From Proteobacteria bacterium HN_bin10 (GTDB lineage: Bacteria > Pseudomonadota > Alphaproteobacteria > Caulobacterales > Aquidulcibacteraceae): a stretch of 39,997 nt of DNA. A program made the position numbers and the translations under genes. This document shows, in pieces, positions 23,726 through 32,699 of the stretch. The stretch spans positions 966-40,962 of the forward strand of contig LWDN01000041.1 in the NCBI GenBank assembly GCA_002083515.1. The letters run 5' to 3'. A model generated the notes under the pieces. The model saw nothing but the letters and a program-made list of their open reading frames with translations, did not search any database and was not told the DNA's origin. Every line of letters starts with the position of its first letter. Positions within the stretch are counted from its first letter, which is position 1.

Positions 23726-24667
23726 TCATTCGCGGCGCAGCGTGGCGTAATCGATGATCGACTCGACGCGGCGCCCGCTCCGGGTGCGGCGTATGAACAC
23801 AACCAGATCGATCGCATGCGCAATGGCGCGCTTGGGAATTTGCGCTGTCACTTCGGTGATCAGATCTTCCAGTCGATAGAGCGCATCTTCGGCGGAATTG
23901 GCGTGGATTGTCGATAACCCCCCGGGGTGCCCAGTATTCCAGGCCTTGATCGTCTCAAGCGCTGCTGCGCCATCACGGATTTCGCCGATTACGATGCGAT
24001 CCGGGCGCATGCGCAGCGCGTCGCGCACAAGATCGGCGACGCCAATCGGCTTCGGCGCCCGCCGCGTCAGCGCCGGCACGCAATCCCAGGCCGAGCATTG
24101 TAGTTCGGGCGTGTCCTCAATGAGAAAGACGCGGTCTTCGGCGAAGGCGGGAAGCGCAAGCACGGCGTTAGCGAGCGTCGTCTTGCCGGAAGACGTGCCG
24201 CCGGCGATGAGAATGTTCTGCTTGGCGACGACGGCTGCCTCGATTTGCGCGGATTGCGTTTCGCTCATCACGCTGTTGCGCACATAGTCCGCCAATGTGA
24301 AGATGACGGCCGGACGCTTGCGGATCGAGAAGGTCGGCGACGTGGTGATCGGCGGTAGGAAACCTTGAAACCGCTCACCCGTCTCCGGCAGCACGCCGGA
24401 CAAACGCGGCTCTTCGCGTGTGACGGTTTCGCCGACATAGTCTGCGATGAGACGAATAACCCGTTCGCGCGCCGGTGCGTCCAACGTCGTGGCGGTGTCC
24501 GCCCGTCCCGCCTTCAACCGGTCGATGACAATGCGCCCATCAGGATTGGCGAGCACCTCAATGACGTCGGGCGCCGCCAAGGCCTCCAGGATGGTTGGGC
24601 CAAGCGCGTGCCGCAGCGCCTCTAGCCGGCGTTCGACAATGATGGGATGTTCGCCTGAGCGCCGCAT
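23726..24667 (-). CDS. trbB: Conjugal transfer ATPase TrbB (VirB11-like)
   Basis: A 313-residue hexameric secretion ATPase of the VirB11/PulE family. N-domain: ALGPTILEALAAPDVIEVLA. Walker A: LIAGGTSSGKTTLANAVL (about 153-170). Asp box: VFLIEDTPELQC. Walker B: MRPDRIVIGEIRDGAAAL. His box: GHPGGLSTIHANSAEDAL. Its start overlaps the copG-like stop (TAATG). It normally adjoins trbC, but here a 1.4-kb regulatory island follows it. Confidence 0.95.
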   Translation of the reverse strand: MRRSGEHPIIVERRLEALRHALGPTILEALAAPDVIEVLANPDGRIVIDRLKAGRADTATTLDAPARERVIRLIADYVGETVTREEPRLSGVLPETGERFQGFLPPITTSPTFSIRKRPAVIFTLADYVRNSVMSETQSAQIEAAVVAKQNILIAGGTSSGKTTLANAVLALPAFAEDRVFLIEDTPELQCSAWDCVPALTRRAPKPIGVADLVRDALRMRPDRIVIGEIRDGAAALETIKAWNTGHPGGLSTIHANSAEDALYRLEDLITEVTAQIPKRAIAHAIDLVVFIRRTRSGRRVESIIDYATLRRE

Positions 24668-25125
24668 TAGCCTTGTCCGTCTGTTTCGCTGGCGGCGGCA
24701 ACATCGCGGACGCGCCCGGCGGTGATGTTGGCCAGCACGCGCGCCAGCATGCGATCGACCATGGCGTCGGCGCGCATTTCCATTGTCTCGGTCGCATCTT
24801 CCTCAAAGCCGCCATGCAGCAATAAGGTGCGCGCGACTACGACCAGCAATTCTTGTTGGATCATCGCGTCCCGCGCCGACGCTTTCATATGATCGCCTAG
24901 ACGCCGCTCAAGCTTGAGCAGCCGATCCTCCGCATCTCCCTTCCCGGCCAAACCCCGGGCCAAGGCGCGGACGGCTGTCGCTGAGACGCTGGCGCCGCTT
25001 GCAGTCGCTTCTCGCTTCAAGCGTTGCAGCAGGGGCCCGCGCGGCATGTTGACCGTGATGCGCTCAAAGCCTGGCTCGCTCGCGCGAGGCTTGGCTGCGA
25101 GGGGCAAGCTCTCACCCGTGCTCAT
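24667..25125 (-). CDS. CopG-like ribbon-helix-helix protein of the tra/trb operon
   Basis: A 152-residue protein found at this place, between traG and trbB, in many alphaproteobacterial ICEs. The N-terminal half has a ribbon-like ERITVNMPRGPLLQRLKREATASG and ASVSATAVRALARGL, compatible with a ribbon-helix-helix. The rest is helical (LLKLERRLGDHMKASARDAMIQQ; MVDRMLARVLANITAG). Probably a DNA-binding or accessory transfer factor; the biochemical role is not established. It overlaps both neighbours by a few bases. Confidence 0.75.
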   Translation of the reverse strand: MSTGESLPLAAKPRASEPGFERITVNMPRGPLLQRLKREATASGASVSATAVRALARGLAGKGDAEDRLLKLERRLGDHMKASARDAMIQQELLVVVARTLLLHGGFEEDATETMEMRADAMVDRMLARVLANITAGRVRDVAAASETDGQG

Positions 25126-27038
25126 GGCTTCTTGCGCCTCTTGGCTTTGAGGCCTTTCAAGATCTTGTCGGAGACTTCCAGCGCCGATTGCACGCGCTCG
25201 GCCGCTTCGGCTTGGTCGCGCTCGGCCATGGCGCCGCGTTGTTCCTTGAAGAGCGGCAATTCCACTTCATCATCGACGCCAAGGGCGCTGACATAATCCC
25301 AGGGGTGCGGCGGGCGTCCCGGCGTATCGACCAGCTGACTTTGGTCTGGCGCGGGAAATTCGGCGCGTTGCTTGAAGGGCTGTTGCTGATCGTAGCGGAC
25401 TTTCTTCATCCGAAACGGCCGCCGCCCGGCGACGAAGACAATCTGATCGTCGTCGGGAAGGCCGCGTACTTCGCCTGGTTCGAGCAGCGGGCGATCCTGC
25501 TCGGCGACGGCGCGCGAGCTGCGGCCAAGCGAAAAAGCGCCCTGCGGCGCGCTCAACGTGGTGCGCGTCTCGGTGACGGCGCCGGTCAAACGCGAAACCT
25601 TGTCTTGCGTCATCGGATCGAGCGCGGCGAACGCGGTGTAGATCGAACAATTGTCGAGGATGCCGTTATAGGGCCCGTAGGTCTCGGCGATGTCATTGAG
25701 GCTCTGCGCCACGAACATGGCCTTGAGGCCATAGGAACTCATCAGCCGTAAACTCTTCTCGAAGAAGTCGAGCCGGCCCAACAGAGGAAATTCGTCCATC
25801 ACCATGAGCAGCTGGCGGCGCTTGGGGCGTCCGATTGTGTCCTTGTGCTCGTCGAGCGTCAGCGCTTGGCTCGCGGCATAGAACATCATCCGCACGAGGG
25901 GCCTGAGCGCCACGGAATCGGCTGCCGAGACCTGCACGTAGAGGCTCATCGGCGCTTCCGCGCACATGAGGTCGCCCAAGCGGAAATCGCTGCGCGAGAG
26001 CGCGCGTTCGATGTCGCCGCCCGCCAGCCATTTGAAATAAGAACGCGCCGTGCCTTGCACGCTGGTGCGGAAACGGTCGTGCATCGAGACATAGCCGGTC
26101 GCTGCATCGCGAATGAACGGATGGGTTTCGGGTTTGCCGTCAGAGCCGGCGCGATGCAGCGTCTTCAACATCTGCGCGGCGGTGGCGTCGAGATCGGCGA
26201 GCCGGCGCTTGACGGTGAGCAGATTTTTCTCGCCGGATTTTGCCGTGTAGCAGGTGTCCAGCATGACGGCTTCGACGATTTCGGCGCCGGCCTTGTCCCA
26301 GATCGCTTCGTCTTGCACGCGGCCGGAAGGGTCGGCGAGGATCGCCACCAAACGCTGCACTTGCGTCACTTCGTTGGCGCCGTGCTCGATTTCGGCCAAT
26401 GGATTGAAGCAGGCCGAGTGCCGATCGCGCGGATTGAAATAGAGCGCGTGTGAAAACTTTGCGCGCCAGCCAGCGGTGAGCCGCCAAAGCTCGCCCTTCG
26501 GGTCATGCACCAAAACCGAGTCGGTCCAATTGAGCAGTGTCGGCACGACATGGCCGCGTCCCTTGCCGGAGCGCGTGCCGCCGGTGACAAGCGTTGGGCG
26601 TAAATCCTTCGTCGTGATCACGCGTCCGCCAAGCTTGCCGACCACGCAGCCTTCGCGCCCGAGCATGCCGCTGCGCCAAGCCTCTATCCAGCTGCCCCAG
26701 CCGCGCCGTCGCCGCCGATCGCGCGCCGTATCATGGCTGCCGCCCAAACTGGAGGCGAGGGCGGCGCCGATCAGTATCCCAGCGAGCATGATGCCGAGCG
26801 CGGCCTTGAACTCTTTGGGGTGAAGCTCGCCGAACTCGTTGCGCCAAGCGATGAACGCGGTTGGCGGATAAAGCGCGACATCGCCGATGGTCCAGCGGGC
26901 GCCCAAGGCCGGCGCATCATTGAACGCCCATGCGACAAACTGAGTTGCCGCCATGAGCCCAAGGAAAAGGCCGACCAAGAGCGCGAGGAACTTGACGAAC
27001 ATTGTTTGACGCGGTGCGTGTCTGCTCGCGGCGCCCAT
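25122..27038 (-). CDS. traG: Type IV coupling protein TraG (VirD4-like)
   Basis: A 638-residue coupling ATPase that recruits the relaxase-DNA complex to the T4SS. Two N-terminal membrane helices (FVKFLALLVGLFLGLMAATQ; AALGIMLAGILIGAALASSLG). Walker A: LVTGGTRSGKGRGHVVPTLL. Then SVLVHDPKGELWRLTAGWR, Walker B LLMVMDEFPLLGRLDFFEK and FVAQSLNDIAETYGPYNGIL. The start is ATG 27038 or ATG 27002; neither has a strong RBS, and the second begins right at the membrane helix. It is preceded by a 158-base gap. Confidence 0.95.
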   Translation of the reverse strand: MGAASRHAPRQTMFVKFLALLVGLFLGLMAATQFVAWAFNDAPALGARWTIGDVALYPPTAFIAWRNEFGELHPKEFKAALGIMLAGILIGAALASSLGGSHDTARDRRRRRGWGSWIEAWRSGMLGREGCVVGKLGGRVITTKDLRPTLVTGGTRSGKGRGHVVPTLLNWTDSVLVHDPKGELWRLTAGWRAKFSHALYFNPRDRHSACFNPLAEIEHGANEVTQVQRLVAILADPSGRVQDEAIWDKAGAEIVEAVMLDTCYTAKSGEKNLLTVKRRLADLDATAAQMLKTLHRAGSDGKPETHPFIRDAATGYVSMHDRFRTSVQGTARSYFKWLAGGDIERALSRSDFRLGDLMCAEAPMSLYVQVSAADSVALRPLVRMMFYAASQALTLDEHKDTIGRPKRRQLLMVMDEFPLLGRLDFFEKSLRLMSSYGLKAMFVAQSLNDIAETYGPYNGILDNCSIYTAFAALDPMTQDKVSRLTGAVTETRTTLSAPQGAFSLGRSSRAVAEQDRPLLEPGEVRGLPDDDQIVFVAGRRPFRMKKVRYDQQQPFKQRAEFPAPDQSQLVDTPGRPPHPWDYVSALGVDDEVELPLFKEQRGAMAERDQAEAAERVQSALEVSDKILKGLKAKRRKKP

Positions 27039-27196
27039 CGCCGCGCTGCACGGCGCAGCACGGACGGGGCCATTCGGTCAGGTCGGGCGTCGTCGGGCGT
27101 GGTCGGGAAAGGTGAGGGCGCGCCGCGTGCGCCATCGCGATCAAGCACGTCCTGCCTAGAGCCAAATTGAAACAGCTAGGGGTGCTGGGGCCTTCG

Positions 27197-27499
27197 CTAG
27201 CGAGTCAGGAGGTAGCCGGCTTCCAGCATTTGAAAGCCAACCCACGCCGATGCGCCGGTCGTCACGAGAAGCGCGGTCGAACGAACGGCGACATTTTGAG
27301 CTTCCATCGCCAATTGGAGCACCGCGCCTGTAGCGATGAAGGCGAACATGCCGGCGCCAAGTGTTTCGACGGGTCCCCAGCCGCTGCGGAGGGCCTCGCC
27401 GCCATAATAGAGGCCCACCGCGATCGGGATCGGATAGCGCAGCGCCGCGCCAATCATCGCCGCTAGGTTCAACGCGCCGAGATATAGAGCGAGAAGCAT
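27197..27499 (-). CDS. Small membrane protein upstream of traG
   Basis: A 100-residue protein with three or four hydrophobic helices (LLALYLGALNLAAMIGAALR; LGAGMFAFIATGAVLQLA; STALLVTTGASAWVGFQML). I do not recognise a named family. It is transcribed toward traG and sits 158 bases upstream of it, so it may be the first gene of the traG-copG-trbB transcript. It is divergent from the Fic gene and shares the repeat-rich promoter region at 27500-27631. A role as a transfer-associated membrane protein is only suggested by position. Confidence 0.65.
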   Translation of the reverse strand: MLLALYLGALNLAAMIGAALRYPIPIAVGLYYGGEALRSGWGPVETLGAGMFAFIATGAVLQLAMEAQNVAVRSTALLVTTGASAWVGFQMLEAGYLLTR

Positions 27500-27540
27500 T
27501 TACTTAGCCTGCCGGCGCCCAATTCGGCCGCTTAGCACGA

Positions 27541-27600
27541 TAAGCTATTTTAAGCGCGACGCAATAAGCGACTTATCGCGCGACATGAAAAGCGATTTAG
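27541..27600. promoter_or_regulatory. Three 24-base-phased dyads before the Fic gene
   Basis: Three related sites of about 13 bases start exactly 24 bases apart: ATAAG-CTA-TTTTA, ATAAG-CGA-CTTAT (perfect arms) and AAAAG-CGA-TTTAG, with the AAGC core at 27542, 27566 and 27590. They fill the gap between the divergent membrane-protein and Fic genes, 30-90 bases before the Fic start. This looks like a cooperative operator array for an autoregulated toxin-type gene. Confidence 0.7.
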
Positions 27601-27631
27601 CCTACAAGACGGCTCAGGAGGTCAGAATCGC

Positions 27632-29173
27632 GTGCCGCCCCCTCATGAGAAGCTGGCCCAAGCACTGGAAGCGCTGCGCGTCCTCCAAACTCAGGGCCGT
27701 CAGGCCATCCGATCCGCAGACCTCAGCCGGACGACAAGAGAGACCCTGCAAAGAAACGGCTTCCTCCAGGAAGTGATGAAGGGCTGGTACATCGCGGCCC
27801 ATCCCGGCGTGGGGGAGGGCGAGAGCACCGCTTGGTTTACCTCGTTCTGGGGCTTTTGCCTCGACTATTTGACGGAGCGATTTGGGACTGACTGGTCACT
27901 CTCGCCGGAGCAATCGCTGATCCTTCACGCTGGCAATCTGAGCGTGCCGCGTCAGTTGCTGGTGCGCGCGAAAGGGGCGCGCAATCAGACGACGCATTTC
28001 ATTCACGATACGTCGCTGTTTGAAGGAGACCATACGCTTCCGGACGCCGCTGATGCTGTAGAACGCAACGGGCTGCGGCTGTTCGCTATTGAAGCTGCCT
28101 TGATCGCGGCTTCGCCGAGCTTCTTTGAACAAAATCCGACAGAGGCGCGGACCATCATGTCGATGCAACGTGACGCGTCGGCGTTGCTCGCGCGGCTGCT
28201 AAAAGGCGGCCACACCACCATTGCGGGACGTCTGGCGGGCGCGTTTAGAAACATTGGCCGCGACCGCGAAGCCGACGAGATATTGGCGGCGACGCGCGCG
28301 GCGGGATACGCGCCGCGCGAAACCGATCCCTTCACCGATAAATTCGAGCGCGTACCATACAAGCGAGAGCCATCGCCCTATGTACATCGCATCCGTTTGC
28401 TGTGGCAGGCGATGCGCGAGCCTATCTCAATCGCGTTTCCGGCGCCGCCAGCGCGGGTCAACGACATCGATGCGTATCTGCGGCACGTCGACGGCCTCTA
28501 TGTTACCGACGCATATCACTCACTCTCGATAGAGGGCTATCAAGTCAGCCCTGAGCTGATTGAGCGTGTTCGGAGTGGAATTTGGAACCCTGATGGCGAC
28601 CAAAGCGATCGCGAGCATCGCAATGCGCTCGCAGCGCGTGGCTATTGGCAGGCTTTTCAGGCGGTCCGAACGAGCGTGCGCAACGTGCTCACGGGCGCCA
28701 ATCCCGGCGACATCGCCGAGCGCGATCACAATGTCTGGTATCGTGAATTGTTCGCGCCGAGCGTGGCGGCGGGTATCCTAAAGCCGGAGGATTTAGCCGG
28801 GTATCGCAACGGACCTGTCTATATTCGCGGCTCCCGCCACGTTCCGCTCAATGCCGATGCCGTGCGCGATGCAATGCCGGTCTTGTTCGAACTTCTGAAG
28901 GGGGAGAACGACCCAGCGGCGCGCGCCGTTCTCGGGCATTTTGTTTTTGTTTTCATCCATCCCTACACCGATGGCAACGGGCGCACAGGTCGTTTCCTTA
29001 TGAATGTGATGCTGGCCTCGGCAGGCTATCCGTGGACAGTGATTCCGGTGCAGTCGCGCGCTGCCTATATGGCCGCTCTGGAAGCCGCCAGCGTCGATCA
29101 GAATATAACGCCGTTCGCCACCTTGATGGGCGATCTTTTGAAACGACCTCCGCCTGTCCTGCCAGGCGCCTGA
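27632..29173 (+). CDS. Fic family protein fused to AbiEi-like N-terminal region
   Basis: A 513-residue protein. The C-terminal domain is Fic: HPYTDGNGRTGRFL at about 443-456 matches HxFxDGNGRxxR with Tyr for Phe, so AMPylation or another nucleotide transfer to a protein is expected. The auto-inhibitory motif SLSIEG at 297-302 fits (S/T)xxxE(G/N) and lies N-terminal to the Fic core, hence class II. Residues about 1-230 contain a winged-helix-like start (IRSADLSRTTRETLQRNGF, MKGWYIAAHPG) resembling AbiEi antitoxins, which could bind the phased dyads upstream. GTG 27632 is preceded by CAGGAGGT. A single-chain toxin-antitoxin or defence role is inferred. It is a cargo gene, opposite in direction to traG. 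Confidence 0.88.
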   Translation: MPPPHEKLAQALEALRVLQTQGRQAIRSADLSRTTRETLQRNGFLQEVMKGWYIAAHPGVGEGESTAWFTSFWGFCLDYLTERFGTDWSLSPEQSLILHAGNLSVPRQLLVRAKGARNQTTHFIHDTSLFEGDHTLPDAADAVERNGLRLFAIEAALIAASPSFFEQNPTEARTIMSMQRDASALLARLLKGGHTTIAGRLAGAFRNIGRDREADEILAATRAAGYAPRETDPFTDKFERVPYKREPSPYVHRIRLLWQAMREPISIAFPAPPARVNDIDAYLRHVDGLYVTDAYHSLSIEGYQVSPELIERVRSGIWNPDGDQSDREHRNALAARGYWQAFQAVRTSVRNVLTGANPGDIAERDHNVWYRELFAPSVAAGILKPEDLAGYRNGPVYIRGSRHVPLNADAVRDAMPVLFELLKGENDPAARAVLGHFVFVFIHPYTDGNGRTGRFLMNVMLASAGYPWTVIPVQSRAAYMAALEAASVDQNITPFATLMGDLLKRPPPVLPGA

Positions 29174-29219
29174 TTGCGCCCGGAACGGACATGCGCTCAA
29201 TTCAGCACGACGCTAACGC

Positions 29220-30926
29220 CTAGCCTTCCAGCGCGCGCGTCGGATCGACGCCGACTTTCATCAGCCCGTGCGCCGCCGGCGTCAGCTCTACCGCCGCGCC
29301 CAAGGCAAAGCCCGGCGCTTCAGCAACACGGCCGACGGCGAGACCCGCGCCGCGATCAACCACGGCGTAGATGCCTGAAGCGGTCGAGATCGCGCCCGCA
29401 TAGGTCCCGCTCATCTGCACTTTGGCGACGGCCAGAAGCGGCTTGCTGGCGCCGAGCTGATCTTTGAGTGCGCCGCTGAGGTCGCGGTCGCGCAGCGTGG
29501 CATAGCCCGCGGGCGTAAAGTGCAGGCCTTGCCCGTCCTTGACGGCATGCTTGTTGGCGAGGAGATAGTCTGCGCGTCGCTCCAGCATCTTTTCGATCTT
29601 GTCGTCGAAGCGTTCGGGCATTCGCCCCGCTTCGATCTCACGGCGCCGATAAGTCAATTCGCGGTCGAGCGGCGTCAGCCGGTCGCGATCGATCTGGCTC
29701 GACGCGCGGCCGAGATCGATGAGGCGTGCGCGGCCGCGTGCAAACCGGGTCAGGCGCGCCGCGCTTTGCAACGCCGGCGGCTCTGTGCCCTTGGGCAGGG
29801 CGGCGTAATGCTCGCGGCCATGGCGGTCGCGGATGATGGCGAACGGCGCCCGTCCGATCTCATCATGATGGCCGGCGCTGACGACGCGCCCGGCGACACT
29901 CTCCGCCTCGATCGGGCCGACCGCGAGCGCGCCAGCCTTCATGCGCGTATGCAGGCGCTTCAGCACATCGCGGTCGAGATCCATCTGCCGCAACTTCATG
30001 TCGAAGTCGCCAGCCAAGCGCACGCCGGCCAAGGTCCGCTCGGCCAAGCGCAAGCGTTCGAGGTGGGCGATGCGCTTGCGCATCACGGCGCCGTAGCTGT
30101 CGGCGCGCGCCAACTCGCCTCCATGGGGGATGACGCCATCGGCGTTTGCGAGGGTCCTGAGTTCGCGGTCGAGCGCGGTCCAGCGGTCGCTCTGCGCGTC
30201 GCGGTGCAGGCGTTTCTCGGCGAGGTCGCGTGACTGATCGCCGAGACGCTCTTGCGCGACTTCCTGCGCGCGGCCGCGAAAACCGTATGAGATGTAGGCG
30301 CGTGGGATGACGAGATCGCGACCGTCCGCGCGCTTGCCGCGCACCAGGACGTGAGCATGTGTCTGCGCGGTGTCGGCGTGTACAACGGCGATCCAGTCGA
30401 GGGCTGGTTCTTCCAGATCGCGGGCGACGCGGGCCATGGTTTCACGGACATAGGCTGGCATGTCGGCGATGCGGTCGGCGTTCTCGGGCGAGATGATGAA
30501 GCGGAAATGATGCCGGTCGCCGGCCCAGTCGCGCGCATGCGCCTTGGCGTCGAGCTGATCGTCAGTGGCGTTAAAATGACGCGGCTGCTCGCCGTCAACG
30601 CCTGCACCGTTTCTCTCCAAATAGGAGATATGCGAACTTAGCGTCTTCTTCGCGGCGGCCGCTGTCCCGTGCCGGGCGACGTGGGCCTTCACGATGACAC
30701 GTTGCTTGGTCTGCACCGGCAGCGAGCGGGCATAGGCGCTACTATTGCGCAGTGATCCCGCGCGCATGCCGCGTGCGAACTGTCGTGCGACGCCGAGACC
30801 CTTGATGAGGCTGGTGCGCACGTCGTTACGCGCATCGCGCTTTAAACGATTTGGCAAGGAAACACGCAGACGATCATCCGTGATCGCAGCTGCATAGCCT
30901 TGGTGCAGGAGATCGCGCGTCAACAT
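29220..30926 (-). CDS. Relaxase/mobilization nuclease with DUF3363
   Basis: A 568-residue conjugative relaxase. The N-terminal relaxase fold holds a candidate catalytic tyrosine in SHISYLERNG (Tyr102), HHFRFIISPENA at 139-150, and the metal triad HADTAQTHAHVLVRG (His183, His190, His192). The C-terminal half is DUF3363 (RRREIEAGRMPERFDDKIEK, YLLANKHAVKDGQG, APGFALGAAVELTPAAHGL). It should nick oriT, bind the 5' end covalently and lead the strand through TraG. It converges on the Fic gene with 46 bases between; a dyad-rich region lies upstream of its start. Confidence 0.93.
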   Translation of the reverse strand: MLTRDLLHQGYAAAITDDRLRVSLPNRLKRDARNDVRTSLIKGLGVARQFARGMRAGSLRNSSAYARSLPVQTKQRVIVKAHVARHGTAAAAKKTLSSHISYLERNGAGVDGEQPRHFNATDDQLDAKAHARDWAGDRHHFRFIISPENADRIADMPAYVRETMARVARDLEEPALDWIAVVHADTAQTHAHVLVRGKRADGRDLVIPRAYISYGFRGRAQEVAQERLGDQSRDLAEKRLHRDAQSDRWTALDRELRTLANADGVIPHGGELARADSYGAVMRKRIAHLERLRLAERTLAGVRLAGDFDMKLRQMDLDRDVLKRLHTRMKAGALAVGPIEAESVAGRVVSAGHHDEIGRAPFAIIRDRHGREHYAALPKGTEPPALQSAARLTRFARGRARLIDLGRASSQIDRDRLTPLDRELTYRRREIEAGRMPERFDDKIEKMLERRADYLLANKHAVKDGQGLHFTPAGYATLRDRDLSGALKDQLGASKPLLAVAKVQMSGTYAGAISTASGIYAVVDRGAGLAVGRVAEAPGFALGAAVELTPAAHGLMKVGVDPTRALEG

Positions 30927-30939
30927 CGAACAAGTTTTT

Positions 30940-31035
30940 TCTGTGCTGCATGGTGCAGCACAACTCTCACTTCCAGACTGCGCGTTTCCCTATGTGAATC
31001 AAGGAAAAACACGCGACAAGAAGAGCGCTCTTTTA
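30940..31035. promoter_or_regulatory. Candidate oriT / relaxase control region
   Basis: Three dyads lie directly upstream of the relaxase gene. They are a perfect GTGCTGCA-TGG-TGCAGCAC at 30943-30961 beside a T6 tract, nested arms CGCG..TTTCC / GGAAA..CGCG across 30981-31015, and a perfect AAGAGCGCTCTT palindrome at 31021-31032. Inverted repeats next to a relaxase gene are the usual anatomy of an origin of transfer. No nic consensus could be recognised, so these may instead be operators. Confidence 0.5.
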
Positions 31036-31149
31036 TCTTGCGCCTCCACGTCGACTTCCTGCTCCCGCCGTTTCACTACTTTGAGATCGTGCCAACGACT
31101 CGCGCTGGCGGTTTGCCGAAGGCGCAAGCGCGCGCGCCATGGCCGAAGC

Positions 31150-31832
31150 GGCCCGGCGATGTGGTGAAGTTTTTCGCGTCACGGCCCTCGCCGGACACCA
31201 TCTACAAACCATCGGAGAGCGTGCGCTCGATTTCAGTAGGCGCCCTCAACCCGCCGGGCGTAGGCCAAGTCGATTTCGCGCCGACGATCTACACGACGCG
31301 CGGGCCGGGCCTGCAGGTCGGCGTCAAGCCTGATGTGTGCGCAATCGGCGGGGCGGGCGTCACTACATTGGGCGACGCCACGGGTTTGATGTCGATTACG
31401 CCGACTGGCGTCGCGCAGGATGTTTGCGGCACGAGCTACGCCGCGCCCCTGGCGGCACGCGCCCTGGCCGGGCTCGATGCGGCGACCGAAGGTGGCCTCA
31501 GCGTAGAAGCGCTGCGCGCCATGCTCTTACACCATACGGCGACGCCGGAGCCGCTGACCAAGCGTGGTTTGAAGGATATCGCGCGTCAGTTTGCGGGCTT
31601 TGGCCAGATCGGCGCCGTCGCCGACATGCTGGAGACTGACGATCACCAGATCACGTTGTTGTTTCAAAGCCGGCTCTCCATCGGCGAACGCAAGCCCGTG
31701 ATCCTGCGCTTTCCGTTCGCCTGGCCGCAGAGCTTGGTCGACGCCAACGGCGCGTGCAGCGGTCGTGCGCGCATCACGCTCGTCTACGCCCCGCCGCTCA
31801 GCGGGGCTCTTAACCCCAAGTGGCGCCGATGA
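31150..31832 (+). pseudogene. Broken S8 (subtilisin-like) peptidase, C-terminal remnant
   Basis: The frame reads IYKPSESVRSISVGALNPPG, then GLQVGVKPDVCAIGGAG, the catalytic-serine motif CGTSYAAPLAARALAG, and GLKDIARQFAGFGQ...ITLLFQSRLSIGERKPVILRF up to ITLVYAPPL. There it leaves the family pattern and stops. The Asp and His of the catalytic triad and the whole first half are missing; upstream bases encode no subtilase sequence. From family memory, this half resembles the S8 peptidase of AAA-ATPase/S8 two-gene anti-phage modules; no partner ATPase is seen. The frame is open from about 30900 but that part is unrelated. The following 31833-32102 shows no gene. Confidence 0.72.
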
Positions 31833-32102
31833 CGGATCGGCGGGACCGAGCTTGAGTGCTGTGCAGAGGTTCATTGCGCTTGATGTCTGCGTGCTCGCGG
31901 CTCCTGGCCAAGAGCGCTCCGTAGAAATGTGTCCGAGTCCGGCGAGAGGGGGCGGCGAACGTCCGCTTAGGTCCCGAAATCGCGCGTCCCTAATCAGTCA
32001 CTTGGGACGCTCGAAAGAAGCAGCTTGATAATATCCTCAAAAACTTGCTGTTGCACAGAAACAATTTGCTGCTAAATAGGCAGCGTGGCGTTGGAGACGC
32101 TG

Positions 32103-32699
32103 ATGGCCGCGATCGAGCAGCTTTACGCTGAACCCAAACAGGAAGCACCTGCGCGGAAACGCATCAGGCGGCTGAGCGCGCCGTTTGAGCTGATCTTTGC
32201 AGTGCTCGCAGCACTGGTCGCCGCGATCTATTTCGCGACACTGTTCGTCGCGCTCTTCTACAGCGGCGAACATTTCCGCCTGACCGATCAGGGTCCAACG
32301 CTTTATCTGGGCCAAGACACGTTCGCTCCGGGCAGCATCGCCATTTCGGATGTCCCTCTCGCATCGCGGCTTATTGGCTTCATCCCACTGACCATTATTC
32401 AAGGCGCGCTAGTCGGTGCGTTCTATTGTTTGCACCGGCTCTTTGCCGCGTATAGGCGCGGTCTTGTCTTCGACGAAGCGCCGGTGCGCTGGATGCGCCG
32501 CGCGGGCGCGCTGCTGATTCTGTTTGCGCTGGCGCCGGCTGCCTTTCAGCCGCTGGTTCGGGCGGCTGGTCTCATGGATCGCGCTTGGCTGCATGGCCAC
32601 ACGATAGCGGCGTTGCTTGTTGGCGGCGCGCTGTTCGTGCTGGCGAGCGTAATCGCGCTTGGGCGCGAGATCGAAGAAGACGGCGAGGGATACATCTGA
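32103..32699 (+). CDS. DUF2975 family membrane protein
   Basis: A 198-residue membrane protein with four helices: FELIFAVLAALVAAIYFATLF, LIGFIPLTIIQGALVGAFY, ALLILFALAPAAFQPLV, and IAALLVGGALFVLASVIAL, the last followed by GREIEEDGEGYI. The DUF2975 hallmark is this C-terminus running straight into a Cro/CI gene, as here: TGA and the next ATG overlap (TGATG). ATG 32103 has GGAG 8 bases upstream; GTG 32085 is an alternative. Function unknown, probably senses membrane or envelope state and works with the regulator. Confidence 0.85.
   Translation: MAAIEQLYAEPKQEAPARKRIRRLSAPFELIFAVLAALVAAIYFATLFVALFYSGEHFRLTDQGPTLYLGQDTFAPGSIAISDVPLASRLIGFIPLTIIQGALVGAFYCLHRLFAAYRRGLVFDEAPVRWMRRAGALLILFALAPAAFQPLVRAAGLMDRAWLHGHTIAALLVGGALFVLASVIALGREIEEDGEGYI

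Noticed and set aside
27493..27502. A fourth copy of the phased Fic operator, 48 bases upstream of the first
   Set aside because: The AAGC core is in phase, but it coincides with the start codon of the minus-strand gene and the dyad arms are poor, so chance is likely.
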